Of a stretch of 64,000 nucleotides of DNA, positions 37,791-45,635 are shown piece after piece (positions within the stretch are counted from its first letter, which is position 1; each line of letters starts with the position of its first letter). The notes under the pieces were generated by a model that saw nothing but the letters and a program-made list of their open reading frames with translations, was not told the DNA's origin and did not search any database. The stretch lies in contig NZ_JAPDKN010000011.1 in the NCBI RefSeq assembly GCF_026163565.1, positions 156,269 through 220,268 of the forward strand, in the 5' to 3' direction. Position numbers and translations under genes: made by a program. This DNA is from Chryseobacterium sp. YIM B08800. GTDB taxonomy: Bacteria > Bacteroidota > Bacteroidia > Flavobacteriales > Weeksellaceae.

Positions 37791-38141
37791 ATGGCTAATT
37801 TTAAAGAACTTTTGGTTTGGCAAAAATCAATAAATTTTGTAACTGAAATTTATGAATTGACAAATGATTTTCCTAAAGATGAAATGTACGGATTGACATC
37901 ACAAATTAGGAGAGCTTCAATTTCAATTCCGTCTAATATTGCTGAAGGAAACTCAAGGAGAAGCGTTGCCGATTATTTACAATTTCTAAAAATAGCAAGA
38001 GGAAGTTGCGCAGAAGTCGAAACCCAATTAATTATTGCCCAAAATCTTAAATTTTTAAGAGAAGAATATTATTCAAAATTAAATCAAGACATTATTGAAA
38101 TTTCAAAAATGCTAAACGGACTTATCAATTCATTAAAATAA
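37791..38141 (+). CDS. Four-helix-bundle protein (23S rRNA intervening-sequence type)
   Basis: A 116-residue protein. The opening FKELLVWQKSINFVTEIYELT, the central GLTSQIRRASISIPSNIAEG and KIARGSCAEVETQL identify the S23/four-helix-bundle family first found in rRNA intervening sequences and related to Avd of diversity-generating retroelements. No reverse transcriptase or variable repeat is nearby. It lies between moxR and DUF58, with a period-7 array on each side, and looks like an insertion in the operon. Confidence 0.9.
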   Translation: MANFKELLVWQKSINFVTEIYELTNDFPKDEMYGLTSQIRRASISIPSNIAEGNSRRSVADYLQFLKIARGSCAEVETQLIIAQNLKFLREEYYSKLNQDIIEISKMLNGLINSLK

Positions 38142-38163
38142 CTTGAAATATTTAAACGGTATT

Positions 38164-38198
38164 TAACTGCAACCTAAAACCTAAAATCTGCAACCTTG
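38164..38198 (+). repeat. Degenerate period-7 array overlapping the DUF58 start codon
   Basis: Five units: TAACTGC, AACCTAA, AACCTAA, AATCTGC, AACCTTG. The last three bases are the TTG start codon of the DUF58 gene. Confidence 0.75.
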
Positions 38199-39518
38199 AA
38201 GAATCTGTACATCAATACCCGCTTTTTTTTCGCACTCATCGGTGTAGGAATGCTCTATGTTTTAGCGTTTTTCTTTCCGTTTTTTATGATTTTAGGACAC
38301 GGTCTTTTATTGCTGATCTTTCTTACTGTGTTTGTTGATTATTTGCTTATTTTTAGACAGAAAGATGCGGTTTTAGCACAAAGAATTTTACCTGAAAAAT
38401 TATCAAATGGTGATGAAAATGCAGTGAAAATAGATATTAAAAATAATTATAGTTTTAAAATCAATGTAAAGGTGATCGATGAAATTCCGTTTCAATTTCA
38501 GAAGAGAGATTTTTTGATCAGAAAGGAAATTCAGTCAGGAAAAAATACATTATTTCAATATTTTTTAGAACCAAAAGAACGTGGGGAATATAATTTCGGA
38601 GCTTTAAATATTTATGCTTCGTCGCCAATTGGTTTCATTTCAAAAAGATTTATATTTCAAAGAGATACTTCCTTGGCTTCTTATCCGTCGTTTGTTCACT
38701 TAAGAAAATATGAATTGATGGCACTTCAGAACGAATTTTTATTAGGTGGGATCAAAAAAATCAGAAAACTGGGACACACGATGGAGTTTGAGCAGATCAA
38801 AGAATATGTTCCCGGTGATGATGTGAGAACGATCAATTGGAAAGCGACCTCGAAAACCAATCGTTTGATGGTGAATCAGTTTCAGGACGAAAAATCGCAA
38901 CGTATTTTTATGCTAATTGATAAAGGAAGAACGATGAAAATGCCTTTCAACGGCTTAAGTCTTCTCGATTATTCAATCAATGCAACAATGGCGCTTTCTC
39001 ATATTATTTTGAAAAAAGGTGACCGTGCCGGAATGATGACGTTCTCTAAAAAAGCTGAAAATAAAGTTGCTGCCGAAAATAAATCAGGTCAATTGAGGAA
39101 AATTTCCGAAGCTTTATATAATATTAAAACCGATTTTTTTGAAAGTGACTTCAACAGATTGTATCAGGATGTAAAATACTCCATCAATCAAAGAAGTTTG
39201 GTTTTGCTTTTTACCAATTTTGAAACTTTGGACGGTCTAAACAGACAAATGAAATATTTGAGAGGAATTGCCAAAAACCATTTGCTTGTGGTCGTTTTCT
39301 TTAAAAATACTGAAATTCAAAAACTGATACATACTCATCCTGAAAGTATGCAGGGAATTTATGACGAAATCATTGCCGAAAAGTTTGAGTTTGAAAAAAA
39401 ACTGATCATTCAGGAATTAAAAAAATACGGGATTTATTCTGTCTATACTTTGCCCGAAAACCTTAATGTGGAAGTGATTAATAAATATCTTGAGATAAAA
39501 GCAAGAGGGATTTTGTAA
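38196..39518 (+). CDS. DUF58 domain protein, MoxR partner
   Basis: A 440-residue membrane-anchored protein with two hydrophobic segments (residues about 10-50), a beta-rich middle and a C-terminal VWA-like DUF58 domain. The diagnostic block is VPGDDVRTINWKATSKTNRL near 205. The start is TTG, since no ATG precedes the conserved membrane region; the TTG is the end of a period-7 repeat array. It partners the MoxR ATPase. The stop codon is followed four bases later by an exact heptamer array. Confidence 0.87.
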   Translation: MKNLYINTRFFFALIGVGMLYVLAFFFPFFMILGHGLLLLIFLTVFVDYLLIFRQKDAVLAQRILPEKLSNGDENAVKIDIKNNYSFKINVKVIDEIPFQFQKRDFLIRKEIQSGKNTLFQYFLEPKERGEYNFGALNIYASSPIGFISKRFIFQRDTSLASYPSFVHLRKYELMALQNEFLLGGIKKIRKLGHTMEFEQIKEYVPGDDVRTINWKATSKTNRLMVNQFQDEKSQRIFMLIDKGRTMKMPFNGLSLLDYSINATMALSHIILKKGDRAGMMTFSKKAENKVAAENKSGQLRKISEALYNIKTDFFESDFNRLYQDVKYSINQRSLVLLFTNFETLDGLNRQMKYLRGIAKNHLLVVVFFKNTEIQKLIHTHPESMQGIYDEIIAEKFEFEKKLIIQELKKYGIYSVYTLPENLNVEVINKYLEIKARGIL

Positions 39519-39522
39519 ATTT

Positions 39523-39569
39523 GCAATAAGCAATAAGCAATAAGCAATAAGCAATAAGCAATAAGCAAT
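39523..39569 (+). repeat. Heptanucleotide array (GCAATAA)x6.7 abutting the OsmC start
   Basis: Six exact GCAATAA units plus GCAAT, running from 4 bases after the DUF58 stop to the base before the OsmC ATG. The array is the entire leader region of OsmC. Confidence 0.96.
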
Positions 39570-39995
39570 ATGAAAATTACTTTAAACAGACTCAACGACG
39601 ATTTTTTATTTGAATGTACCAATGCTCAAGGAAATTCAATTTTGTTAGATAACACTTCTCAACCGGGAGCAAAAGGAGTTTCTCCTATGGAAAGTGTTTT
39701 GATGGCAGTTGCAGGATGCAGCGGAATTGATGTGGTTTCAATTTTGAAAAAACAAAGACAGGAAATTACAGAATTCAAAGCTGAGGTAGAAGGCGAAAGA
39801 GTTGCTGTAGATGATGCAAAACCATTCAAATCAATTAATGTAAAGTTTTTATTGGAAGGAAATATCGATCCTAAAAAAGCTTTGAAAGCATCAGAATTAT
39901 CTTTCGAAAAATACTGTTCGGTTTCAAAAACTTTAGAGCCTAATGTAGAAATCGGGTATGAAGTTTTTGTAAACGGAGAAAAAGTTGAGCAATAG
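39570..39995 (+). CDS. OsmC family peroxidase-like protein
   Basis: A 141-residue OsmC/Ohr-like protein. GVSPMESVLMAVAGCSGIDVVSIL contains the first redox Cys (near 50), and FEKYCSVSKTL the second (near 112); these would reduce organic hydroperoxides. The family shape is complete. Its whole 5' leader is a heptamer repeat array, so leader length may vary between isolates. It is on the same strand as DUF58 and could be read through from it. Confidence 0.9.
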   Translation: MKITLNRLNDDFLFECTNAQGNSILLDNTSQPGAKGVSPMESVLMAVAGCSGIDVVSILKKQRQEITEFKAEVEGERVAVDDAKPFKSINVKFLLEGNIDPKKALKASELSFEKYCSVSKTLEPNVEIGYEVFVNGEKVEQ

Positions 39996-40008
39996 AGTGG
40001 GAGAGTTT

Positions 40009-40061
40009 TAGTGTTTGAGAGTTGTTGAAAATTTTACTTATTCAACAACTCTCAAACACTA
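40009..40061. terminator. 21-bp perfect inverted repeat between convergent genes
   Basis: TAGTGTTTGAGAGTTGTTGAA and its exact complement, with an 11-base AT-rich loop. It lies between the osmC and GH63-like stops. It is bidirectional in position but lacks a clear T-run. Both arms show period-8 structure counted from the two stop codons. Confidence 0.7.
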
Positions 40062-40084
40062 CTTCACTCAAACCCTCCAACCAA

Positions 40085-42697
40085 TTACGCCAATCTCGGC
40101 TTCATCAATTTAGCCACAGTTGCGGTCCATCCTGTTTGATGTGAAGCTCCAACTCCGCGACCATTGTCACCGTGGAAATATTCAAAAAATGTGATGTAAT
40201 CTTTGAAGTTTGGGTCATAATTAAATTTATAATTTCCGCCGTTGAAAGCACGTTGTCCGCTTTCATCTTTCAGGAAAATAGAGCAGAGTCTTCCGCTGAT
40301 ATTTTGGGCAACTTCATCTAAATTTTTCTTTTCACCACTTCCGGTAGGTAATTCTACTTTTAAACTGTTTCCATAATAAAAATGAAAACGTTGTAAGCTT
40401 TCAACAATCAGAAAGTTAATCGGAAACCAAATCGGACCGCGCCAATTACTGTTTCCGCCAAACATTCTGCTGTCACTTTCTGCAGGTGTATAATAAACGA
40501 CATTTTTGTTGCCGTGAACTGTGAATACAAAAGGATTTTCTTCATAAACCTTAGACATTGCACGGATTCCATAAGAACTTAGAAATTCTTTTTCATCCAA
40601 CATTCTAGTCAGAACTTTTGTAAGTCGGTTTTTACGGAGAATACTCATCAAATGTTTTCTGCCACTTCCTTCTTCCTCCCAGTGAGAAACTAAAGAGGTA
40701 AGTTCAGGTTTGTTTTTCAAAACCCAATCCATTCTTTCACGGAAATTAGGCATTTTACTCAGCAGGTGATGGTCGATAATTTCAACCGCAAACAAAGGAA
40801 TCAGCCCAACGATACTTCTCAGTCTTAGAGAAACACTTTCTCCGTTTGCCAATTGTAAAACGTCATAAAAGAAGCCGTCTTCCTCGTTCCAAAGTCCTTC
40901 TTTGCCTTCACCCATGTTTTCCATGGCTTCCGCAATATAAAGGTAGTGTTCAAAAAACTTGATGGCCATATCTTCGTAAACCTGATAATATTGAGCCAAT
41001 TCCATAGAAATTCGCATCATGTTGAGCGCATACATTGCCATCCAGCTCGTTCCATCAGCTTGCTCAAGATGTTCGCCGTCTTTCAGTTCCATATTTCGGT
41101 CAAAAGCACCGATGTTATCTAATCCTAAAAATCCGCCACCAAAAATATTTTTCCCGTTTTTATCTTTTCTGTTGACCCACCAGGTAAAATTCAACAATAG
41201 TTTTTGAAAAACTTTTTCGAGGAATAAAAGGTCTGGTTTTCCGTTTGTTTTTTCATCAATTTTAAAAACCCTGAAGCACGACCATGCATGAACGGGTGGA
41301 TTAACATCACTCAAATTCCATTCATAAGCAGGCATTTGTCCGTTCGGGTGCATATACCATTCTTTGGTAAGCAAAAGCAATTGGTTTTTCGCAAAATCTG
41401 CATCAATAATGGCAAAAGGAACACAATGGAATGCCAAATCCCAAGTCGCATACCAAGGATATTCCCATTTATCGGGCATTGAGATGATGTCTTTATTGTG
41501 AAGATGTTCCCATTCTGTATTTCTTACATAATGATTAAAATCTCTCGGAGCTTCATAATTAGGGTCACCTTTCAGCCATTTTCCTACATTATAATGATAG
41601 AATTGTTTGTTCCAAAGAAGCCCTGCAAAAGCCTGTCGCTGCACATTTTTTTCATCATCATTAAATATATCCTGCTGAATCTCATCATAAAATTCATTCG
41701 CTTCATTAATTCTTGCATTAAAAATATCATCAAACTGATAAAAAGCATCATCCATATCATACGGTGACAACCTGAATTCAAAAACTTCAGATTGACCTCC
41801 TTCGATGATTTCATCAATGATAAAAGCGGCTTTTGTACCTTTTTTTTCAGGATTTACAGTGTTTTGCTGATGAATAATATAATCGTTGATTCCGTCTTTA
41901 TAGTAAGTGTTTTCTACAGACGGAGTGCCATGAAGTTTGGGGTTATTGGTTTCATTTTCACAGAAAACCTGTTCTGCATTTTTATTTTTTGAATAAAACT
42001 TTTTAATAGGAATACTGTCGTGAACCACGTTAATGCAACCTTCTTTCCCGCTTTCTACCTGACCTTTGTATTCATTATAACCCCATTTCCAGTTATTTCT
42101 AAACCATGTCGTGGGTAAAATTACAATTGGTGCAGCCTGATTGCTTCTGTTGCAAACGGTAACACGTATTAAAATATCATGAGCATCAGATTTACAGTAT
42201 TCTATGAAAATATCGAAATATTCATCTTTATCAAAAATTCCGGTATCGAAAAGTTCATATTCAGCTTCTTTTTTGGTACGTCTTGCGTTTTCAGCTACGA
42301 TATCGTCATAAGGAAATTCATTGATAGGATATTTGTACACCATTTTCATATAGCTGTGAGTAGGTGTATTATCAAGATAGTAGAAAATTTCTTTAATGTC
42401 TTCCCCGTGATTTCCCTGCGGATTGCTCAACCCGAAAAGACGTTCTTTTATTCTTTTATCTTTTTTGTTCCAAAATGAGAGGGCAAAACAAAAAAGCTGT
42501 TTGGTATCTGAAATCCCTGCGATTCCTTCTTCGCCCCATCGATAGGTGTGGCTTTCTGCAATATCATGGTTTGCAAAATGCCAAGCATTTCCGTTGGGGC
42601 TGTAGTCTTCACGCACATTTCCCCATTGTCTGTTGCTTACATAAGGTCCCCAGTTTTTCCAGTCTTTATCTTGTGATCTTTGCTTTTCGATGTTCAT
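40085..42697 (-). CDS. GH63-like glucosidase (MGH1-like domain)
   Basis: An 870-residue cytoplasmic-looking protein with no signal peptide. The C-terminal (alpha/alpha)6-barrel has WEYPWYATWDLAFHC near residue 410, DGTSWMAMYALNMMR near 550, and GNSNWRGPIWFPINFL near 745, matching bacterial relatives of mannosyl-oligosaccharide glucosidase (GH63). The N-terminal third is a beta-sandwich. A catalytic acid/base pair is expected but cannot be fixed without alignment. It probably hydrolyses an alpha-glucoside such as a trehalose- or glucosylglycerate-type sugar; the substrate is unknown. The promoter region on this strand adjoins the SAM riboswitch region, which runs the other way. Confidence 0.83.
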   Translation of the reverse strand: MNIEKQRSQDKDWKNWGPYVSNRQWGNVREDYSPNGNAWHFANHDIAESHTYRWGEEGIAGISDTKQLFCFALSFWNKKDKRIKERLFGLSNPQGNHGEDIKEIFYYLDNTPTHSYMKMVYKYPINEFPYDDIVAENARRTKKEAEYELFDTGIFDKDEYFDIFIEYCKSDAHDILIRVTVCNRSNQAAPIVILPTTWFRNNWKWGYNEYKGQVESGKEGCINVVHDSIPIKKFYSKNKNAEQVFCENETNNPKLHGTPSVENTYYKDGINDYIIHQQNTVNPEKKGTKAAFIIDEIIEGGQSEVFEFRLSPYDMDDAFYQFDDIFNARINEANEFYDEIQQDIFNDDEKNVQRQAFAGLLWNKQFYHYNVGKWLKGDPNYEAPRDFNHYVRNTEWEHLHNKDIISMPDKWEYPWYATWDLAFHCVPFAIIDADFAKNQLLLLTKEWYMHPNGQMPAYEWNLSDVNPPVHAWSCFRVFKIDEKTNGKPDLLFLEKVFQKLLLNFTWWVNRKDKNGKNIFGGGFLGLDNIGAFDRNMELKDGEHLEQADGTSWMAMYALNMMRISMELAQYYQVYEDMAIKFFEHYLYIAEAMENMGEGKEGLWNEEDGFFYDVLQLANGESVSLRLRSIVGLIPLFAVEIIDHHLLSKMPNFRERMDWVLKNKPELTSLVSHWEEEGSGRKHLMSILRKNRLTKVLTRMLDEKEFLSSYGIRAMSKVYEENPFVFTVHGNKNVVYYTPAESDSRMFGGNSNWRGPIWFPINFLIVESLQRFHFYYGNSLKVELPTGSGEKKNLDEVAQNISGRLCSIFLKDESGQRAFNGGNYKFNYDPNFKDYITFFEYFHGDNGRGVGASHQTGWTATVAKLMKPRLA

Positions 42698-42848
42698 TTT
42701 CAGCCATTTTCATGGCTAAGTTAATTTTTTTGATAAATAATTCCAATTTTTTTAATCTGAATAATTATTAACAATCTTCTCAAAACCCTGCTGTGATTAC
42801 GTTTTATATTATTTATTAATTTTTTTTAATTTTTAAAATAAAAAGTTT

Positions 42849-42856
42849 TATCTTTG
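42849..42856 (+). promoter_or_regulatory. -7 promoter box for the methionine cluster
   Basis: TATCTTTG matches TAnnTTTG and lies 30 bases before the first SAM riboswitch stem, as expected for the riboswitch promoter. Confidence 0.68.
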
Positions 42857-42885
42857 CACCATTCGTTCATTTACATATTGAAAAT

Positions 42886-42993
42886 GTTATCAAGAAAGGT
42901 TGAGGGATTAGACCCTGTGAAACCTTAGCAACCCTTTGCGCAAGCAGAGAAGGTGCTACGTTCTACCAAATAAATTTATTTTGGACAGATAAC
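42886..42993 (+). promoter_or_regulatory. SAM-I family riboswitch
   Basis: The closing stem P1 is GTTATC / GATAAC. Inside are the S-box hallmarks: AGAAAGGTTGAGGGATTAGA, then CCCTGTGAAACC, TTAGCAACC and GAAGGTGCTACGTTC. The order and spacing match the SAM-I class. It controls the methionine genes that start 55 bases downstream, reducing expression when SAM is plentiful. The gap 42698-42848 otherwise holds only AT-rich promoter DNA. Confidence 0.93.
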
Positions 42994-43011
42994 TTACTGA
43001 AGTTCTTTTCA

Positions 43012-43028
43012 GCCATTCTTCTCATGGC
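43012..43028 (+). promoter_or_regulatory. Small hairpin between riboswitch and metX start
   Basis: GCCAT / ATGGC with a 7-base loop, followed by ATTTTC and an AT-rich stretch up to the ATG. It could be the expression platform of the riboswitch, as a weak terminator or initiation sequester. Low certainty. Confidence 0.4.
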
Positions 43029-43048
43029 ATTTTCAAATTTATTTTTTA

Positions 43049-43999
43049 ATGATTATAAAATTGAAAACAGAACTGCAACATATTAATTTTTTGTACAAAA
43101 CCGATTCTCAGAAAGAATACCATATCCCGTTAAGCTACCAGCTTTTCGGGAAAGAGCTCTTTTCAGCACCCATTATTTTGGTAAATCATGCCTTAACCGG
43201 AAACTCAAATGTTGCTGGAGAAAAAGGTTGGTGGAAACAACTGATTGGTGAAAATCAGGTGATTGATACAAATAAATATACTGTACTATGTTTCAATATT
43301 CCCGGAAACGGTTACGATGATTTTTTTATTGACGAATATTCAGATTTTACCCCTTCAGATATTGCAAATATATTTCTGAAAGGTCTTGAATCTTTAAATA
43401 TTAAAAACATATACGCTCTGATTGGAGGATCTTTGGGTGGAGGAATCGGCTGGGAAATGCTTTCGAAAAAGCCAGATTTAGCTGAAATTTTTATTCCGAT
43501 TGCCTGCGATTTTAAAACACATGACTGGTTGCATGCTCAATGTCTCGTTCAGAAATTTTTATTAAACGGAAATGATGAACCGCTTAAAAAAGCAAGAATT
43601 CATGCGATGTTGTGCTACAGAACACCTCAGTCTTTAAACGACAGATTTCAAAATAAATTTAATCAGGAAAAACAGCAGTTAGAATCTGAAGATTGGTTGA
43701 CTTATCATGGTAATTCTCTTGCCGAAAGATTTAGTTTAAAGTCTTATCAACTGATGAATCATTTACTGATGAATATCAATACAAACGAAAATATGTTGGA
43801 TAAAATTCAGGCACGAATGCACATGATCTCTGTAGATACTGATTTGTTTTTTCCTGCCTCTGAAATCAGAAACGGCTTTGAAAAGCTAAAGGGAAATAAA
43901 AAAGATGTTTTCTATCACGAGATCAAATCAGTTCATGGGCATGATGCCTTCTTAATGGAATATAGTCAATTAAATAATATCATAAATAACATTTTATAA
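43049..43999 (+). CDS. metX: Homoserine O-acyltransferase-like alpha/beta hydrolase
   Basis: A 316-residue alpha/beta-hydrolase-fold acyltransferase. HALTGNSNV near residue 47, the nucleophile elbow GGSLGGGIGWEM (Ser near 132), VDTDLFFP with Asp near 269, and VHGHDAFL with His near 299 match the MetX/HAT family. It activates homoserine with an acyl group for sulfhydrylation. It is shorter than many MetX proteins, mainly in the lid region. It is the first gene after the SAM riboswitch. Confidence 0.87.
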   Translation: MIIKLKTELQHINFLYKTDSQKEYHIPLSYQLFGKELFSAPIILVNHALTGNSNVAGEKGWWKQLIGENQVIDTNKYTVLCFNIPGNGYDDFFIDEYSDFTPSDIANIFLKGLESLNIKNIYALIGGSLGGGIGWEMLSKKPDLAEIFIPIACDFKTHDWLHAQCLVQKFLLNGNDEPLKKARIHAMLCYRTPQSLNDRFQNKFNQEKQQLESEDWLTYHGNSLAERFSLKSYQLMNHLLMNINTNENMLDKIQARMHMISVDTDLFFPASEIRNGFEKLKGNKKDVFYHEIKSVHGHDAFLMEYSQLNNIINNIL

Positions 44000-44054
44000 G
44001 AGAAAAAGGAGTTAAAGGTAATTCCGTCTTATAAAAAAATAAAAAAGGTTACAG

Positions 44055-45596
44055 ATGAAAAGTAATGCAAACGAAATAAAACTTTTAAAGAACAGATCAA
44101 TCATCAAATTTGAAGGAGAAGATTTTTTAGGTGAAATAGGGATTGATGGAAGAGTGTTTAAAGCGCTTACATTTGCGCGTATCAGTGTTGGGATAATTTC
44201 TCAGCAGGCTGTTGAAAATGGATTGTCAATTCTTGTACATGAAGATGATTCTGAAAAAGCAGTAAACTGTCTTATCGAAGAATTTGCTACGGAAAGAAGA
44301 TCAGGAAAAGTTACTCAGATCTACAGCATCAACAATGTTTCTGTCATTGGTTTTGTGGCAGAAGATCTCAATAAAATACTTTCAGAACTGGCAAGAAATA
44401 ACGTTTTCCCATTGCTTTTAAATCAGAATTCAAGCGAGAAACGTATCAATATTGTTGTAACATCTTCTCAGGATGAGAAAACTAAAAATATCATTGAATC
44501 TGAAATTTTCAAAAAACCAAAAACAGTTCACTTGGCAATTATCGGTCACGGAAATGTGGGGAAAACTTTGATAGAGCAGGTTTTACATTCTTCGGAAGAA
44601 ATTAAAAGAAGAAAAAATATACATCTGAAAGTAGTTGCTGTTGCTAATTCAAGAAAAATTGCTTTCAACAAAAAAGGATTTGATAACCAATGGAGCAATG
44701 AGGTTTTTGCCTCTGAAAAAAACTCTAATGTAGACGAATTAATTAATTTCTCTAAAGAAAATCAGCTTGAAAATCTAATTGTTGTTGATAATACAGCAAG
44801 TACAGATTTTGTTAAAAACTACCATGCTTTGGCAGAAAACGGGTTTGATTTGGTGTCTTCAAACAAAATTTTCAACACTTTACCTATTGAAGAATACCGT
44901 AAACTAAGATATACGTTGAACAAAAATAACAAACGTTATCTCTATGAAACTAATGTTGGTGCTGGTTTACCGTTAATCGATACCATAAAACTTTTACATC
45001 TTTCCGGTGAAAATATCACAAGGATTAAAGGTGTTTTTTCAGGAACATTGAGTTATGTATTCAATAATTTTTCTTTGAGAGGTGATAAGTTTTCAACCAT
45101 CGTCAATGAAGCTTTAGAAAAAGGTTTCACAGAACCAGATCCAAGAGAAGATTTATCAGGAAACGATGTAGCGAGAAAATTATTGATTTTGGCTAGAGAG
45201 CTAGATTTAATCAATGAATTTAATGACATCAACATTCAAAACTTAGTTCCACAAACTTTGCTTTCTGTTTCTAAACAGGAATTTCTTTCAAGGTTAGAAG
45301 AATTAGATGAAGAATATGATAAAATTAAGAAAAACCAAGAGTCTGGTCACGTTTTAAGATATGTAGGAGATTTGCACGGAGATTTACAAAAAGAAAAAGG
45401 TAACCTTGATGTGAAATTGATTTCTGTTCCTGCAACTTCAGCTTTAGGGCAACTGAAAGGTTCAGATTCTATTTTTGAGATCTATACCGAAAGTTATGGT
45501 GAAAATCCAATTGTCATCATGGGAGCCGGAGCCGGAGCAAAAGTAACAGCGAGAGGAGTTTTCGGAGATATCTTAAGATTAAGTGAAACGAAATAA
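44055..45596 (+). CDS. hom: Homoserine dehydrogenase with N-terminal ACT domains, no kinase domain
   Basis: A 513-residue protein. Residues about 10-150 resemble the paired ACT regulatory domains of aspartokinase (VGIISQQAVENGLSILVHED, NNVSVIGFVAEDL). Residues 155 on are a homoserine dehydrogenase: Rossmann loop IIGHGNVGKTLIEQ near 157, ETNVGAGLPLIDTI near 300, GVFSGTLSYVFNNF near 325, FTEPDPREDLSGNDVARKL near 358. It reduces aspartate semialdehyde to homoserine. It looks like a bifunctional AK-HSD (ThrA/MetL type) that lacks the kinase domain but keeps the regulatory part. It lies 55 bases after metX. Confidence 0.88.
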   Translation: MKSNANEIKLLKNRSIIKFEGEDFLGEIGIDGRVFKALTFARISVGIISQQAVENGLSILVHEDDSEKAVNCLIEEFATERRSGKVTQIYSINNVSVIGFVAEDLNKILSELARNNVFPLLLNQNSSEKRINIVVTSSQDEKTKNIIESEIFKKPKTVHLAIIGHGNVGKTLIEQVLHSSEEIKRRKNIHLKVVAVANSRKIAFNKKGFDNQWSNEVFASEKNSNVDELINFSKENQLENLIVVDNTASTDFVKNYHALAENGFDLVSSNKIFNTLPIEEYRKLRYTLNKNNKRYLYETNVGAGLPLIDTIKLLHLSGENITRIKGVFSGTLSYVFNNFSLRGDKFSTIVNEALEKGFTEPDPREDLSGNDVARKLLILARELDLINEFNDINIQNLVPQTLLSVSKQEFLSRLEELDEEYDKIKKNQESGHVLRYVGDLHGDLQKEKGNLDVKLISVPATSALGQLKGSDSIFEIYTESYGENPIVIMGAGAGAKVTARGVFGDILRLSETK

Positions 45597-45635
45597 GAAT
45601 CAAGAGACAAGATTTAAGAACCAAGATATAAAAAA
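45594..45635 (+). repeat. Degenerate period-7 array from hom stop to metZ start
   Basis: Six units beginning on the TAA stop: TAAGAAT, CAAGAGA, CAAGATT, TAAGAAC, CAAGATA, TAAAAAA, followed at once by the metZ ATG. Consensus YAAGANN; it fills the entire intergenic space. Confidence 0.85.

Noticed and set aside
37791..38141. Diversity-generating retroelement suggested by the Avd-like four-helix-bundle protein
   Set aside because: No reverse transcriptase, template repeat or variable repeat is visible nearby.
42179..42771. Long open frames on the plus strand opposite the GH63-like gene
   Set aside because: They are antisense shadows with unlikely composition and no start signals.
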